Assembly (NCBI RefSeq): GCF_004798685.1
Contig: NZ_CP039291.1
Location: forward strand, 620,001 to 684,000
DNA from: Cellulomonas shaoxiangyii
Lineage (GTDB): Bacteria; Actinomycetota; Actinomycetes; Actinomycetales; Cellulomonadaceae
Direction: 5' to 3'
Length of the DNA: 64,000 bases
In this document: positions 1 to 7,109 of the stretch, piece by piece
How the letters are laid out: each line of letters starts with the position of its first letter
How positions within the stretch are numbered: the first letter of the stretch is position 1
Position numbers and translations under genes: made by a program
Notes under the pieces: model-generated
What the model was told of the DNA's origin: nothing
What the model saw: the letters and a program-made list of their open reading frames with translations, nothing else
Databases searched by the model: none

Positions 1-1
1 C

Positions 2-331
2 GCCGGCGCCGTCGGCTTCGTGCGCGGCGCCGGGGAGTGGTGGCTCGCCCACCGCGACGACCCCGGCACCCCCGACCGCGAGGTGCTGACCGCCCAGGTC
101 GCCGCGTGGCTGTGGGCCGGCCCGGTCGGCCTGCTCGCGCGCGACCGGCCGCCGCGCGACCGATCCACCCCCGATGCACCCGCACCCGACGCACCCGCAC
201 CCGACGCACCCGCACCCGACGCACCCGCACCCGACGCACCGACCGACGACGTACCGGCACCCGCCCACCAGGCACCGACCCGCCCGACCGGCAGCGACCA
301 CGCGGCCGGCACCCCGAGGGAGCAGCGATGA
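2..331 (+). CDS. TetR-family regulator, C-terminal part (start outside window)
   Basis: The frame is open from the window edge and ends at the TGA at 329-331. The first ~50 residues (AGAVGFVRGAGEWWL, then AAWLWAGPVGLLARDRP) look like the last helices of a TetR/AcrR ligand-binding domain; the DNA-binding part lies outside the window. From about residue 59 the protein turns into a low-complexity Ala-Pro-Asp tail encoded by a 15-bp tandem repeat. The stop overlaps the ATG of the acyl-CoA oxidase (ATGA), so the two are probably co-transcribed and the regulator may control fatty-acid oxidation. The family call comes from a short stretch and is only moderately sure. Confidence 0.6.
   Translation, partial: AGAVGFVRGAGEWWLAHRDDPGTPDREVLTAQVAAWLWAGPVGLLARDRPPRDRSTPDAPAPDAPAPDAPAPDAPAPDAPTDDVPAPAHQAPTRPTGSDHAAGTPREQR
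176..240 (+). repeat. 15-bp tandem repeat in the regulator tail
   Basis: Four identical copies of GCACCCGCACCCGAC lie at 176-190, 191-205, 206-220 and 221-235, followed by a partial copy. Because the unit is a multiple of three it encodes the pentapeptide Ala-Pro-Ala-Pro-Asp over and over without breaking the frame. Copy number is likely to vary by slippage. Confidence 0.9.
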
Positions 332-2418
332 CCACCACGACCGCCCGCCCCGCGGCCCGTCCCGCACCGTCCGGCGCCGCGAAGGACCAGCCCACCGACC
401 GTGTGGACGTCGCCGCGCTCGAGAACCTGCTGCTCGGCCAGTACGCGCAGCTGCGCCGCGAGGCGCGCGCCGTCACCGCCGACCCCGACTTCCAGAAGAT
501 CGAGGGCATGCCGGCGGCGGAGCACCGCGAGCGCGTGCTGCACCAGCTGCGCCGCCTCGAGGCCGAGCACGACGTGCTGCGCTCGTTCCCTGCGCGGCAC
601 GGCGGTGCGGACGACCACGGCGGTTCGCTCGCACGGTTCGAGGAGCTCGTCGCCGGCGACCCGTCGCTGCAGATCAAGGCGGGCGTGCAGTGGGGGCTGT
701 TCGCGTCCGCGATCCTGCACCTCGGCACCGAGTACCACCACGAGACGTTCCTGCCGGGCGCGATGCACCTGCAGGTGCCCGGCGCGTTCGCCATGACGGA
801 GACGGGCCACGGCTCGGACGTCGCGTCGATCGGCACGACCGCCGAGTACGACGCCGAGGCGCAGGAGTTCGTGATCCACACGCCGTTCCGCGGGGCGTGG
901 AAGGACTACCTCGGCAACGCGGCGCAGCACGGCACGGCCGCCGTGGTGTTCGCGCAGCTCGTCACCGCCGCACCGGGCGGACCGAAGGTCAACCACGGCG
1001 TGCACGCCTTCTACACGCCGATCCGCGACCCGCAGACGCACGAGTTCCTGCCCGGGATCGCCGGGGAGGACGACGGCGTCAAGGGCGGCCTGAACGGCAT
1101 CGACAACGGGCGGCTGCACTTCGACCGCGTCCGCGTGCCGCGCACGAACCTGCTCAACCGGTACGGCGACGTCGCGCCCGACGGCACGTACTCGTCGCCG
1201 ATCGCGAGCCCCGGTCGCCGGTTCTTCACGATGCTCGGCACGCTCGTGCAGGGCCGCGTCTCGCTCGACGGCGCGGCGGTCAACGCGAGCAAGATCGCGC
1301 TCGCCATCGCCGTGACGTACGGGAACCAGCGCCGGCAGTTCGCCGGCGGCGGGTCGGACGAGGTCACGCTCCTCGACTACGGGCAGCACCGCCGCCGCCT
1401 CCTGCCGCTCGTCGCGGAGGCGTACGCGGCGACGTTCGCGCACGAGGAGCTGCTCGCCGCGTTCGACGACGTCTTCTCGGGACGCGGGGACACGCCCGAG
1501 GCCCGCGAGGACCTCGAGACGCTCGCCGCGGCGCTCAAGCCGACGTCCACGTGGGGCGCGCTGCGCACGATCCAGACGGCGCGCGAGGCGTGCGGCGGGC
1601 AGGGGTTCCTGGCCGAGAACCGGCTCACCGGCCTGCGCGCCGACCTCGACGTGTACGTGACCTTCGAGGGCGACAACACGGTGCTCTACCAGCTCGTCGC
1701 GAAGCGCCTGCTCGGGGACTACGCCAAGTCGCTGACGGCGCTGCAGAGCGACCGCGGCGACATGGCGCGGTTCGTCGCGGAGCGCGTCGCCGACGCCGCG
1801 CTGCACCGCACGCCGCTCGTGCGTGCCGTGCAGGCGCTGGGGGACCTCGGGGACGCACGCCGGTCCGTCGGCCGGCTGCGCGACGAGGAGACGCAGCGCG
1901 ACCTGCTCACGGACCGCGTGGAGACGATGGTCGCGCAGGTGGCCCAGGCCCTGGCGCCCGCGCGCACGATGAGCCCCGAGAAGGCGGCGGCGCTGTTCGA
2001 CACGCACCAGCACGACCTGATCGAGGCCGCCGCGGCGCACGCCGAGCGCGTCCAGTGGGAGGCGTTCACGCGCGCGCTCGCGGGCGTCGAGGACCCCGCC
2101 ACCCGGCAGGTCCTCACGTGGGTGCGCGACCTGTTCGGCCTCTCGCTGGTCGAGCGCAACCTCGCCTGGTACCTCATCAACGGGCGCCTGTCGGCCGGGC
2201 GTGCGCGCACCGTGACGTCGTACATCGACCGCCTGCTGGTCCGCCTGCGCCCGCACGCGCAGGACCTGGTCGACGCCTTCGGCTACCGGCAGGAGCACCT
2301 GCGTGCGCCCATCTCCTCGGGCGCTGAGCACGAGCGGCAGGAGCAGGCGCGGGCGCACTACCGCGCCCAGCGGGCGTCGGGCGCGGCGCCGATCCCGGAG
2401 AAGCACGTCCGGGGCTGA
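328..2418 (+). CDS. acyl-CoA oxidase / acyl-CoA dehydrogenase family
   Basis: A 696-residue flavoprotein of the acyl-CoA oxidase type, expected to catalyse the first, FAD-dependent desaturation of acyl-CoA in beta-oxidation. The N-terminal and middle domains carry the flavin/substrate signature TETGHGSDVASIGTTA (around residue 160) and the family segment VTFEGDNTVLYQLVAKRLL, whose Glu (about residue 446) is the usual catalytic base. A long C-terminal domain follows, giving the typical oxidase length rather than the ~380 residues of a simple dehydrogenase. The ATG at 328 is chosen because GAGGGAGC lies just upstream and it overlaps the TetR stop; longer open frames upstream are only the repeat read in another frame. 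Oxidase versus dehydrogenase cannot be decided from sequence alone. Confidence 0.88.
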   Translation: MTTTTARPAARPAPSGAAKDQPTDRVDVAALENLLLGQYAQLRREARAVTADPDFQKIEGMPAAEHRERVLHQLRRLEAEHDVLRSFPARHGGADDHGGSLARFEELVAGDPSLQIKAGVQWGLFASAILHLGTEYHHETFLPGAMHLQVPGAFAMTETGHGSDVASIGTTAEYDAEAQEFVIHTPFRGAWKDYLGNAAQHGTAAVVFAQLVTAAPGGPKVNHGVHAFYTPIRDPQTHEFLPGIAGEDDGVKGGLNGIDNGRLHFDRVRVPRTNLLNRYGDVAPDGTYSSPIASPGRRFFTMLGTLVQGRVSLDGAAVNASKIALAIAVTYGNQRRQFAGGGSDEVTLLDYGQHRRRLLPLVAEAYAATFAHEELLAAFDDVFSGRGDTPEAREDLETLAAALKPTSTWGALRTIQTAREACGGQGFLAENRLTGLRADLDVYVTFEGDNTVLYQLVAKRLLGDYAKSLTALQSDRGDMARFVAERVADAALHRTPLVRAVQALGDLGDARRSVGRLRDEETQRDLLTDRVETMVAQVAQALAPARTMSPEKAAALFDTHQHDLIEAAAAHAERVQWEAFTRALAGVEDPATRQVLTWVRDLFGLSLVERNLAWYLINGRLSAGRARTVTSYIDRLLVRLRPHAQDLVDAFGYRQEHLRAPISSGAEHERQEQARAHYRAQRASGAAPIPEKHVRG

Positions 2419-2433
2419 CGGCCCGGCGACGGG

Positions 2434-2880
2434 TCAGGACGCCCGTTCCCACGGTTCGACGTCGCCCGGGACGACGACGAACAGCGGGTGCGGCGACGGC
2501 CGTCCGACGGCGGCGACCCAGCGGTGCCGGTCCGGGGAGCGCCCCGCCAGCTTGGTGAGCAGGTGGCGCCACTCGAGCTCGAGCTGCCCGGACGTGACCG
2601 GCAGGCGGGCCGTGCCGCGCGTGCGGGCGTCGTCGGGCAGGTGCACGCGCGCGGCGTCGTACCGGTAGCCGCGCCGGGTGGCCTCGTCGCGCAGCCCGTG
2701 CAGGTACGCGGCGACGGCGACGGCAGGCTCCGGCTGGGCGCGGAACCGGTCGAGCTGCGGGTGCCTCGTGTACCCCCGCGTGCGGCCCAGCAGCACGGCC
2801 TGCGCCAGCAGCGCCTCGCGCCAGCACGCGGTCAGGCCCTGCCGGTCGAGCAGCGCGGGGTGCAGCGACCACAGCCTCAT
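2434..2880 (-). CDS. pyrimidine dimer DNA glycosylase/endonuclease V family protein
   Basis: A 148-residue protein beginning MRLWSLHPALLDRQGL and continuing ACWREALLAQAVLLG, the recognisable N-terminus of the bacterial Pyr_excise family related to phage T4 endonuclease V. Family members cut the glycosylic bond at UV-induced cyclobutane dimers; activity of this short actinobacterial branch is inferred, not known. It converges on the acyl-CoA oxidase with only 15 bp between stops and lies 10 bp downstream of the alpha/beta hydrolase, so it is probably the second gene of that minus-strand unit. The ATG at 2880 gives the conserved start of the family. Confidence 0.75.
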   Translation of the reverse strand: MRLWSLHPALLDRQGLTACWREALLAQAVLLGRTRGYTRHPQLDRFRAQPEPAVAVAAYLHGLRDEATRRGYRYDAARVHLPDDARTRGTARLPVTSGQLELEWRHLLTKLAGRSPDRHRWVAAVGRPSPHPLFVVVPGDVEPWERAS

Positions 2881-2890
2881 CGGCCCGGCG

Positions 2891-3724
2891 TCACCGGACG
2901 TTGCCGAGCACGGCCGCGGCGACGTCGGCGGGCCGGTGCTCGGGCAGCCAGTGGTCGGCGTCGAGGTCGACCCGCAGGTACGGGCCGTCGACGTGGCGGG
3001 CGGTCGCGGCGACGGACGCGGGCGCGAAGAACGGGTCGCGGCGGGCCGCGACGTACGTCGTCGGGACCTCGACGCGGGCCGTGCCGCCACCGCTCGGGAC
3101 CGGCAGGGCCCGGTACCAGGCGAGCGCGGCGGTGAGCGCGCCGGGCTCGCGCATGCGCGCGACGTAGCGCTCCGCGCGGTCCGGCTCGAGGCCCGCCGTG
3201 GTGAGCGACCGGCGCAGGCGCGCGCCGCCGTCGGCGAGCAGCAGCCGCTCGGGCACCCCCGGCAGCTGGAAGAAGCCGACGTAGGACGAGCGCACGGCCT
3301 GGCTGCCGCGCAGCAGCCCCGCGCGCATCGCCGCCGGGTGCGGTGTGCCGAGCGCGGTGAGGGACGCGGTCCGGTCGGGCACGCGCGCCGCGACGGCCCA
3401 CGCGACGGCGCCGCCCCAGTCGTGCCCGACCACGTGCGCCTCGTCGACCCCCGCCGCGTCGAGCAGCGCGACGACGTCGGCGACGAGCTCGGGCACCGCG
3501 TACGGCCGGCGGCCGGGCGGCCGGGCACCCGGGGAGTAGCCGCGCTGGTCCGGGACCAGCACGCGCACACCGGCCCGCGTGAGCAGCGGGACCACGGCGT
3601 CGTAGGCGGAGGCGTCCTGCGGGAAGCCGTGCAGCAGCACCGCGACGGGCGCGTCGTGGCCCGGGTCGGCCGGCGGGTGGTCGCGCACGTCGAACCGGAG
3701 GCCGTCCCGGGTGAAGTGGTCCAT
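2891..3724 (-). CDS. alpha/beta-fold hydrolase, epoxide-hydrolase-like
   Basis: A 277-residue alpha/beta hydrolase. The oxyanion-hole motif HGFPQD begins at residue 32, the nucleophile elbow VGHDWGG places an Asp at 103, and the likely catalytic His is in DADHWLPEH (about residue 258). An Asp nucleophile in G-H-D-W-G-G is the pattern of soluble epoxide hydrolases and haloalkane dehalogenases; DQRGYSPGARP fits the epoxide hydrolase branch. I start at MDHFTRDG rather than 12 codons earlier because family members begin there. No signal peptide, so cytoplasmic. Substrate unknown. Confidence 0.8.
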   Translation of the reverse strand: MDHFTRDGLRFDVRDHPPADPGHDAPVAVLLHGFPQDASAYDAVVPLLTRAGVRVLVPDQRGYSPGARPPGRRPYAVPELVADVVALLDAAGVDEAHVVGHDWGGAVAWAVAARVPDRTASLTALGTPHPAAMRAGLLRGSQAVRSSYVGFFQLPGVPERLLLADGGARLRRSLTTAGLEPDRAERYVARMREPGALTAALAWYRALPVPSGGGTARVEVPTTYVAARRDPFFAPASVAATARHVDGPYLRVDLDADHWLPEHRPADVAAAVLGNVR

Positions 3725-3817
3725 CCCGGCAGCACAGCACCGCTCGGGACGGCGTGCCACCGGGTCAGCGGCGGGCGTTCCGGACGCCCCGGTCCGGGTG
3801 GGGCGAGGGGGCGCAGC

Positions 3818-3833
3818 ATGAGAGTTCTCTCAT
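3818..3833. promoter_or_regulatory. 16-bp inverted repeat, possible operator
   Basis: ATGAGAG-TT-CTCTCAT is a perfect 7-bp inverted repeat. It lies about 94 bp upstream of the alpha/beta hydrolase start and next to the degraded region to its right. Size and symmetry fit a PadR, GntR or TetR-type dimer site; the regulator is unknown. Confidence 0.4.
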
Positions 3834-3869
3834 CTCCCGCGTCGGGAGTGGCGAGTACGGACGAATCGG

Positions 3870-4087
3870 GTGAATCGCGACACCAGCGCCGACCTGCGCC
3901 GATGCAGCCGCGTCCGTGCGAGCGCCGCCCCGGCGCCGGTCGACGCGTGCGTGGGAGCGATCTCGCGACGCGGGCGACGCCTGCATGGCTCGAGCAGCTG
4001 CTGGCGAAAGGCTGGACGAGAGTGCGAGGGAACGCGGAGATTGCGCCGGACGACATCGTGATCTTCACTCGAGGCGCCGCGGAATGA
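3870..4087 (+). pseudogene. possible toxin-region gene fragment
   Basis: One frame ends at 4087 with AWLEQLLAKGWTRV followed by NAEIAPDDIVIFTRG, which reads like the end of a small globular domain, but no convincing start or upstream domain precedes it and base composition is less GC-biased than the neighbours. Its position just before the Hint remnant suggests debris of the same polymorphic-toxin locus. The reading is by eye and tentative; chance ORF is the alternative. Confidence 0.25.
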
Positions 4088-4293
4088 GCGGCACGCATCT
4101 CGGCCGTCCCGCCGGGACGATCGTCCCGTCTCGCGTGGCTGTCGTCATGCCGGGGCAGGCCAGATCCTTGTGGTCCCTGTCGACGCACGGGGACAGATCC
4201 ACGTGGGAACGGTCAACCCGTTGGCCGGTTCGGCGTCGAGAGCCGCGCAGGAGGCGAGACCGTCGCCAACGCTCCGGCACCGGGCGCACCTGA

Positions 4294-4735
4294 CGACTTC
4301 TGGCCTGCTCGCGGCTCCGGCTCGCCCGCCGGGCGTTGTCGGAGATCCCGAAGGCGTCCCCCGCGAAGGTGGTGCCGGACACCGCGGCGGTGCAGAAGGC
4401 GAACACCGCGGTCTCCCAGGCCAGGAACGCGGCCACCGAGTCACGCCAGGTCGCGGCGCGCACGTCCAAGGAAGTCGACTCGCCCAAGAAGGCCAACCAG
4501 CAGGCCCGCAAGCAGGCCGAGAACCAGAAGAAGGAGTGCAACTCCTTCACGCCCGCCACCCGGGTGGTGCTGGCCGACGGGTCGACGAAGGCGATCTCGG
4601 ACGTCCGGGTCGGCGACACGTCCGGGCCCTGTCTGCCGACGGCACCGCCACCGCCCGGCAGGTCGTGGCGACGATCACCGGCCGCGGCGCCAACGACCTG
4701 GTCGACCTCACCCTCGTCGGCTCCGGCGCCCGGCG
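4294..4735 (+). pseudogene. frameshifted Hint-domain (polymorphic toxin) remnant
   Basis: A linker rich in Ala, Lys and Gln (ending KQAENQKKE) leads to CNSFTPATRVVLADGSTKAI and SDVRVGDT, the classic start of a Hint/intein domain as found before C-terminal toxins of RHS or WXG polymorphic toxins, including the N-terminal Cys of the splicing/cleavage block. The continuation, ALSADGTATARQVVATI then GRGANDLVDLTLVG, is in a different frame beginning at 4620. Restoring one base between ACG and TCC near 4620 (ACG-GTC) joins the halves, so a single-base deletion explains the break. There is no N-terminal RHS or secretion domain and no toxin or immunity gene. A sequencing error could mimic the shift, but the missing ends still argue for a remnant. 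Confidence 0.65.
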
Positions 4736-4737
4736 GC

Positions 4738-4743
4738 TACCGT
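4738..4743 (+). promoter_or_regulatory. -10 element for a leaderless start
   Basis: TACCGT lies 6 nt before the GTG at 4750 and no Shine-Dalgarno sequence is visible, which places the expected transcription start at the start codon of the DUF2599 lipoprotein. Confidence 0.5.
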
Positions 4744-4749
4744 CGCGAC

Positions 4750-5529
4750 GTGGTCCGGTGGGGGTGGGGTCGAGGCGTCCTCGTGGCGGGCGTCGCGGTG
4801 GGCGTCGCCGCGTGCGGGGTGGCGGCCGACGGCCCGGGCCCGAGCGTCTCGGTGGCGACGTCGCCGGCGGCCGTGCCGACCCCGGAGGTCCCGGCCGCGG
4901 GGGAGGTGCGGGACTCCGGCGTGCCGCTCGGGACGGCGGCCGGGGCGCTCCTGCCCGCGGCGGACGCGGTGCAGGTCGACGTGCCTGCGCCGGCGGAGGG
5001 GGCGAGCACCGTCACCGTGACGGGGCCGGCGGGCGTGCTCGCGTGGGCCGCGCCCCCGCGGGGAGGGACCGTCGAGTCGCAGGTGGACGGCTCGGTCGTG
5101 CTGCGCGACGCGGACGGTGCGGTCCTCGCGGCGCTCGCTGCGCCGACGGCCGCCGGCGCAGGACGCGCCTCCTGGCGCGTCGAGGGTGACGTGGTCGCGC
5201 TCGACGCCGGGTCCGGCGCCGCCTCGTTCGTGCTCGGGACCACGGCGCTGGTGTCCGCGACCTGGGGCGAGGCGGAGGGCGGGCGCTCCCTCGCCGTCGT
5301 GCCGGCCGGGTGGGTGCGGGGCGGCGCGCTGGCTGCGCAGGAGGCGCTCGCCGCCCAGCTCGCCGCCGCGGAGCCCGAGGCGGCGTCGGCCTCCATGCGG
5401 GCGCAGCTGTGGTGCCACGCGCTCGGCGCACCCGAGAAGGACGCGTGGAACCTCGAGCCGTGGCGGCCCGACGTCGACACGGTCACGATGCTCGCGACGC
5501 GCTGCAACCCCACGGACGCCGACGCCTGA
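4750..5529 (+). CDS. DUF2599-domain lipoprotein
   Basis: A 259-residue exported protein. The GTG start gives a short basic N-region (MVRWGWGRG), a hydrophobic core and a lipobox-like GVAAC with Cys22, so it should be lipid-anchored outside the membrane. A Pro/Ala/Val-rich stretch follows. The C-terminus, QLWCHALGAPEKDAWNLEP then WRPDV and ending in RCNP, is recognisably the DUF2599 domain with its two conserved Cys. Family function is unknown. The same frame is open further left through the Hint remnant, but that is coincidental; the leaderless -10 and the signal peptide support 4750. Confidence 0.75.
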   Translation: MVRWGWGRGVLVAGVAVGVAACGVAADGPGPSVSVATSPAAVPTPEVPAAGEVRDSGVPLGTAAGALLPAADAVQVDVPAPAEGASTVTVTGPAGVLAWAAPPRGGTVESQVDGSVVLRDADGAVLAALAAPTAAGAGRASWRVEGDVVALDAGSGAASFVLGTTALVSATWGEAEGGRSLAVVPAGWVRGGALAAQEALAAQLAAAEPEAASASMRAQLWCHALGAPEKDAWNLEPWRPDVDTVTMLATRCNPTDADA

Positions 5530-5683
5530 GCCCCTGCGCGGCGTCGGTCCTCCGCCGTCGTGGGCCGTATCCGAGGAGCAGCCCCGCCCACCACCACGGC
5601 AGGGTCCGACGCCGCGGGGCGGGCGATGGGACGGACACGGCGTGGCCCGGGTCATGCGGGCGGGCGGTGTCGGACCGCACTAC

Positions 5684-5689
5684 TAGCGT
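5684..5689 (+). promoter_or_regulatory. -10 element for a leaderless start
   Basis: TAGCGT is separated by 7 nt from the GTG at 5697 of the winged-helix gene, with no ribosome binding site between. Confidence 0.5.
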
Positions 5690-5696
5690 CCGCGGT

Positions 5697-6893
5697 GTGA
5701 CGAGTCCTGGGCCCCGCACCGTGACCGCCGAGGAGCGGCGTGCCCGGCTCGGGCGCCGCCACGCGCTCGCGCCCGGGCACGCCGCCGCCGACCCGGTGGG
5801 CGCCGCGCGCGCCGTGGTCGCGCTGCATAGCACCGACCCGGCGTCGACCGTGCTCTCCGCGCTCGCGCGGGCCCCGGGCACCACGGCCGCCGACGTCGAG
5901 CGCGCCCTCTACGACGATCGCGACCTCCTCCGCGTGCTCGCGATGCGCCGCACGCTCTTCGCGGTGCCGCACGACCTCGCCGCGACGGCGCTGGCCGCCG
6001 CGGGTGACACGGTCGCCGCGCAGCAACGCCGGCTGCTGCACCAGCTGCTCGTCGCGTCGGGCGTCACGGACGCCCCCGAGCCGTGGGTCGCCCGGGCCGA
6101 GCGCGCCCTCCTCGACGCGCTCGCGTCCGCCGGCGAGGCCACCGCACCGGAGCTCGCCGCCGCCGACGCGCTGCTCGCGCAACGCGTCACGCTCGAGCGC
6201 GGCACGAGGTACGAGACGACCCAGAGCGTCGCCAGCCGGCTGCTCACCGTCCTCTCGGCCGAGGGGCGCGTGCTGCGCGGCCGGCAGGTCGGCGGGTGGG
6301 CCACGCCGCAGTTCCGCTGGACCACGCCGCAGCACTGGCGCGACCTCGGGCCCGCTCCCGCGACGGCCGACGCCGCGGCGGTGCTCGCCGAGCGGTGGCT
6401 GCGCGCGTACGGCCCGGCCCGTCCGGCGGACCTGCAGTGGTGGGCAGGGTGGACCGTCGCCCGCACGCGCGCCGCGCTGGCCGCGCTCGACACCGTGGAC
6501 GTCGTGCTCGAGGACGGCGCGCCGGGTCTGCTGCTGGCGGACGACGCGGACGCCGTCGCGCCGCCCGACCCGTGGGTCGCGCTGCTGCCGGCGCTGGACC
6601 CGACCGCGATGGGCTGGAAGCACCGGGACCCGTTCCTCGGCGCCCACCGCGAGCAGGTGTACGACCGCAACGGCAACGCCGGTCCGACCGTCTGGGTGGA
6701 CGGGCGGGTCGTCGGCGGCTGGGTGCAGCGCGCCGACGGCGAGGTGGTCGTCGAGCTGCTCGACGACGTCGGTCGCGAGGCCGCCGAGGCCGTGACGGAG
6801 CGGGCGGCGGCGCTCACGGCGTCGCTCGGCGACGTGCGCCTCGCCGCCCGGGCCCGGGGGTGGACGGCCGTCGAGCGTCGGCTGCGCGCCTGA
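5697..6893 (+). CDS. winged-helix DNA-binding domain protein (HTH_42 / AlkZ-like)
   Basis: A 398-residue cytoplasmic protein of the HTH_42 family: LGRRHALAP, then ALHSTDPAS, and in the middle VGGWATPQFRWTTPQHW (repeat winged-helix module), ending with LLPALDPTAMGWKHRD and RNGNAGPTVWVDGRVVGGW. The family includes the DNA glycosylases AlkZ/YcaQ, which unhook interstrand crosslinks, but many actinobacterial members are uncharacterised; whether this copy keeps the catalytic QxQ or QxD motif is not evident to me. The GTG at 5697 follows a leaderless promoter. It stands alone between the DUF2599 gene and the GH5 cellulase. Confidence 0.75.
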   Translation: MTSPGPRTVTAEERRARLGRRHALAPGHAAADPVGAARAVVALHSTDPASTVLSALARAPGTTAADVERALYDDRDLLRVLAMRRTLFAVPHDLAATALAAAGDTVAAQQRRLLHQLLVASGVTDAPEPWVARAERALLDALASAGEATAPELAAADALLAQRVTLERGTRYETTQSVASRLLTVLSAEGRVLRGRQVGGWATPQFRWTTPQHWRDLGPAPATADAAAVLAERWLRAYGPARPADLQWWAGWTVARTRAALAALDTVDVVLEDGAPGLLLADDADAVAPPDPWVALLPALDPTAMGWKHRDPFLGAHREQVYDRNGNAGPTVWVDGRVVGGWVQRADGEVVVELLDDVGREAAEAVTERAAALTASLGDVRLAARARGWTAVERRLRA

Positions 6894-6966
6894 CGCCGGG
6901 TGCCGGTGTCCCACGGGCTGTCCCGGGCGCCGGCGGGATCACGTCCGGCGGCCACCCGATCGGGGA

Positions 6967-6978
6967 CGAATCGATTCG
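6967..6978. promoter_or_regulatory. 12-bp palindrome upstream of the GH5 cellulase
   Basis: CGAATCGATTCG is a perfect palindrome 131 bp before the cellulase ATG, immediately followed by GTAGGCC, which could be a -10 region. It may be the operator for this gene; it is not the GAAGCGCTTC-type site seen before cenA. Confidence 0.4.
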
Positions 6979-7109
6979 GTAGGCCCCGGCGTGCCGTGCG
7001 CCCTGGCAACGCGCGCCCACGCGGCGCACCCTCGACTCCCGAGGCGGCGATCCGCTGCGCGAGCCCGCAGCGGAGCGGGACGCGGCGCCGCGCACACACG
7101 AGGAGACGC

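Noticed and set aside
176..240. Possible CRISPR array at the 15-bp repeats
   Set aside because: Units are directly abutting with no spacers, and they lie inside a coding sequence.
4065..4619. Minus-strand frame opposite the Hint remnant
   Set aside because: Mirror of the toxin-remnant coding pattern, with no recognisable domain.
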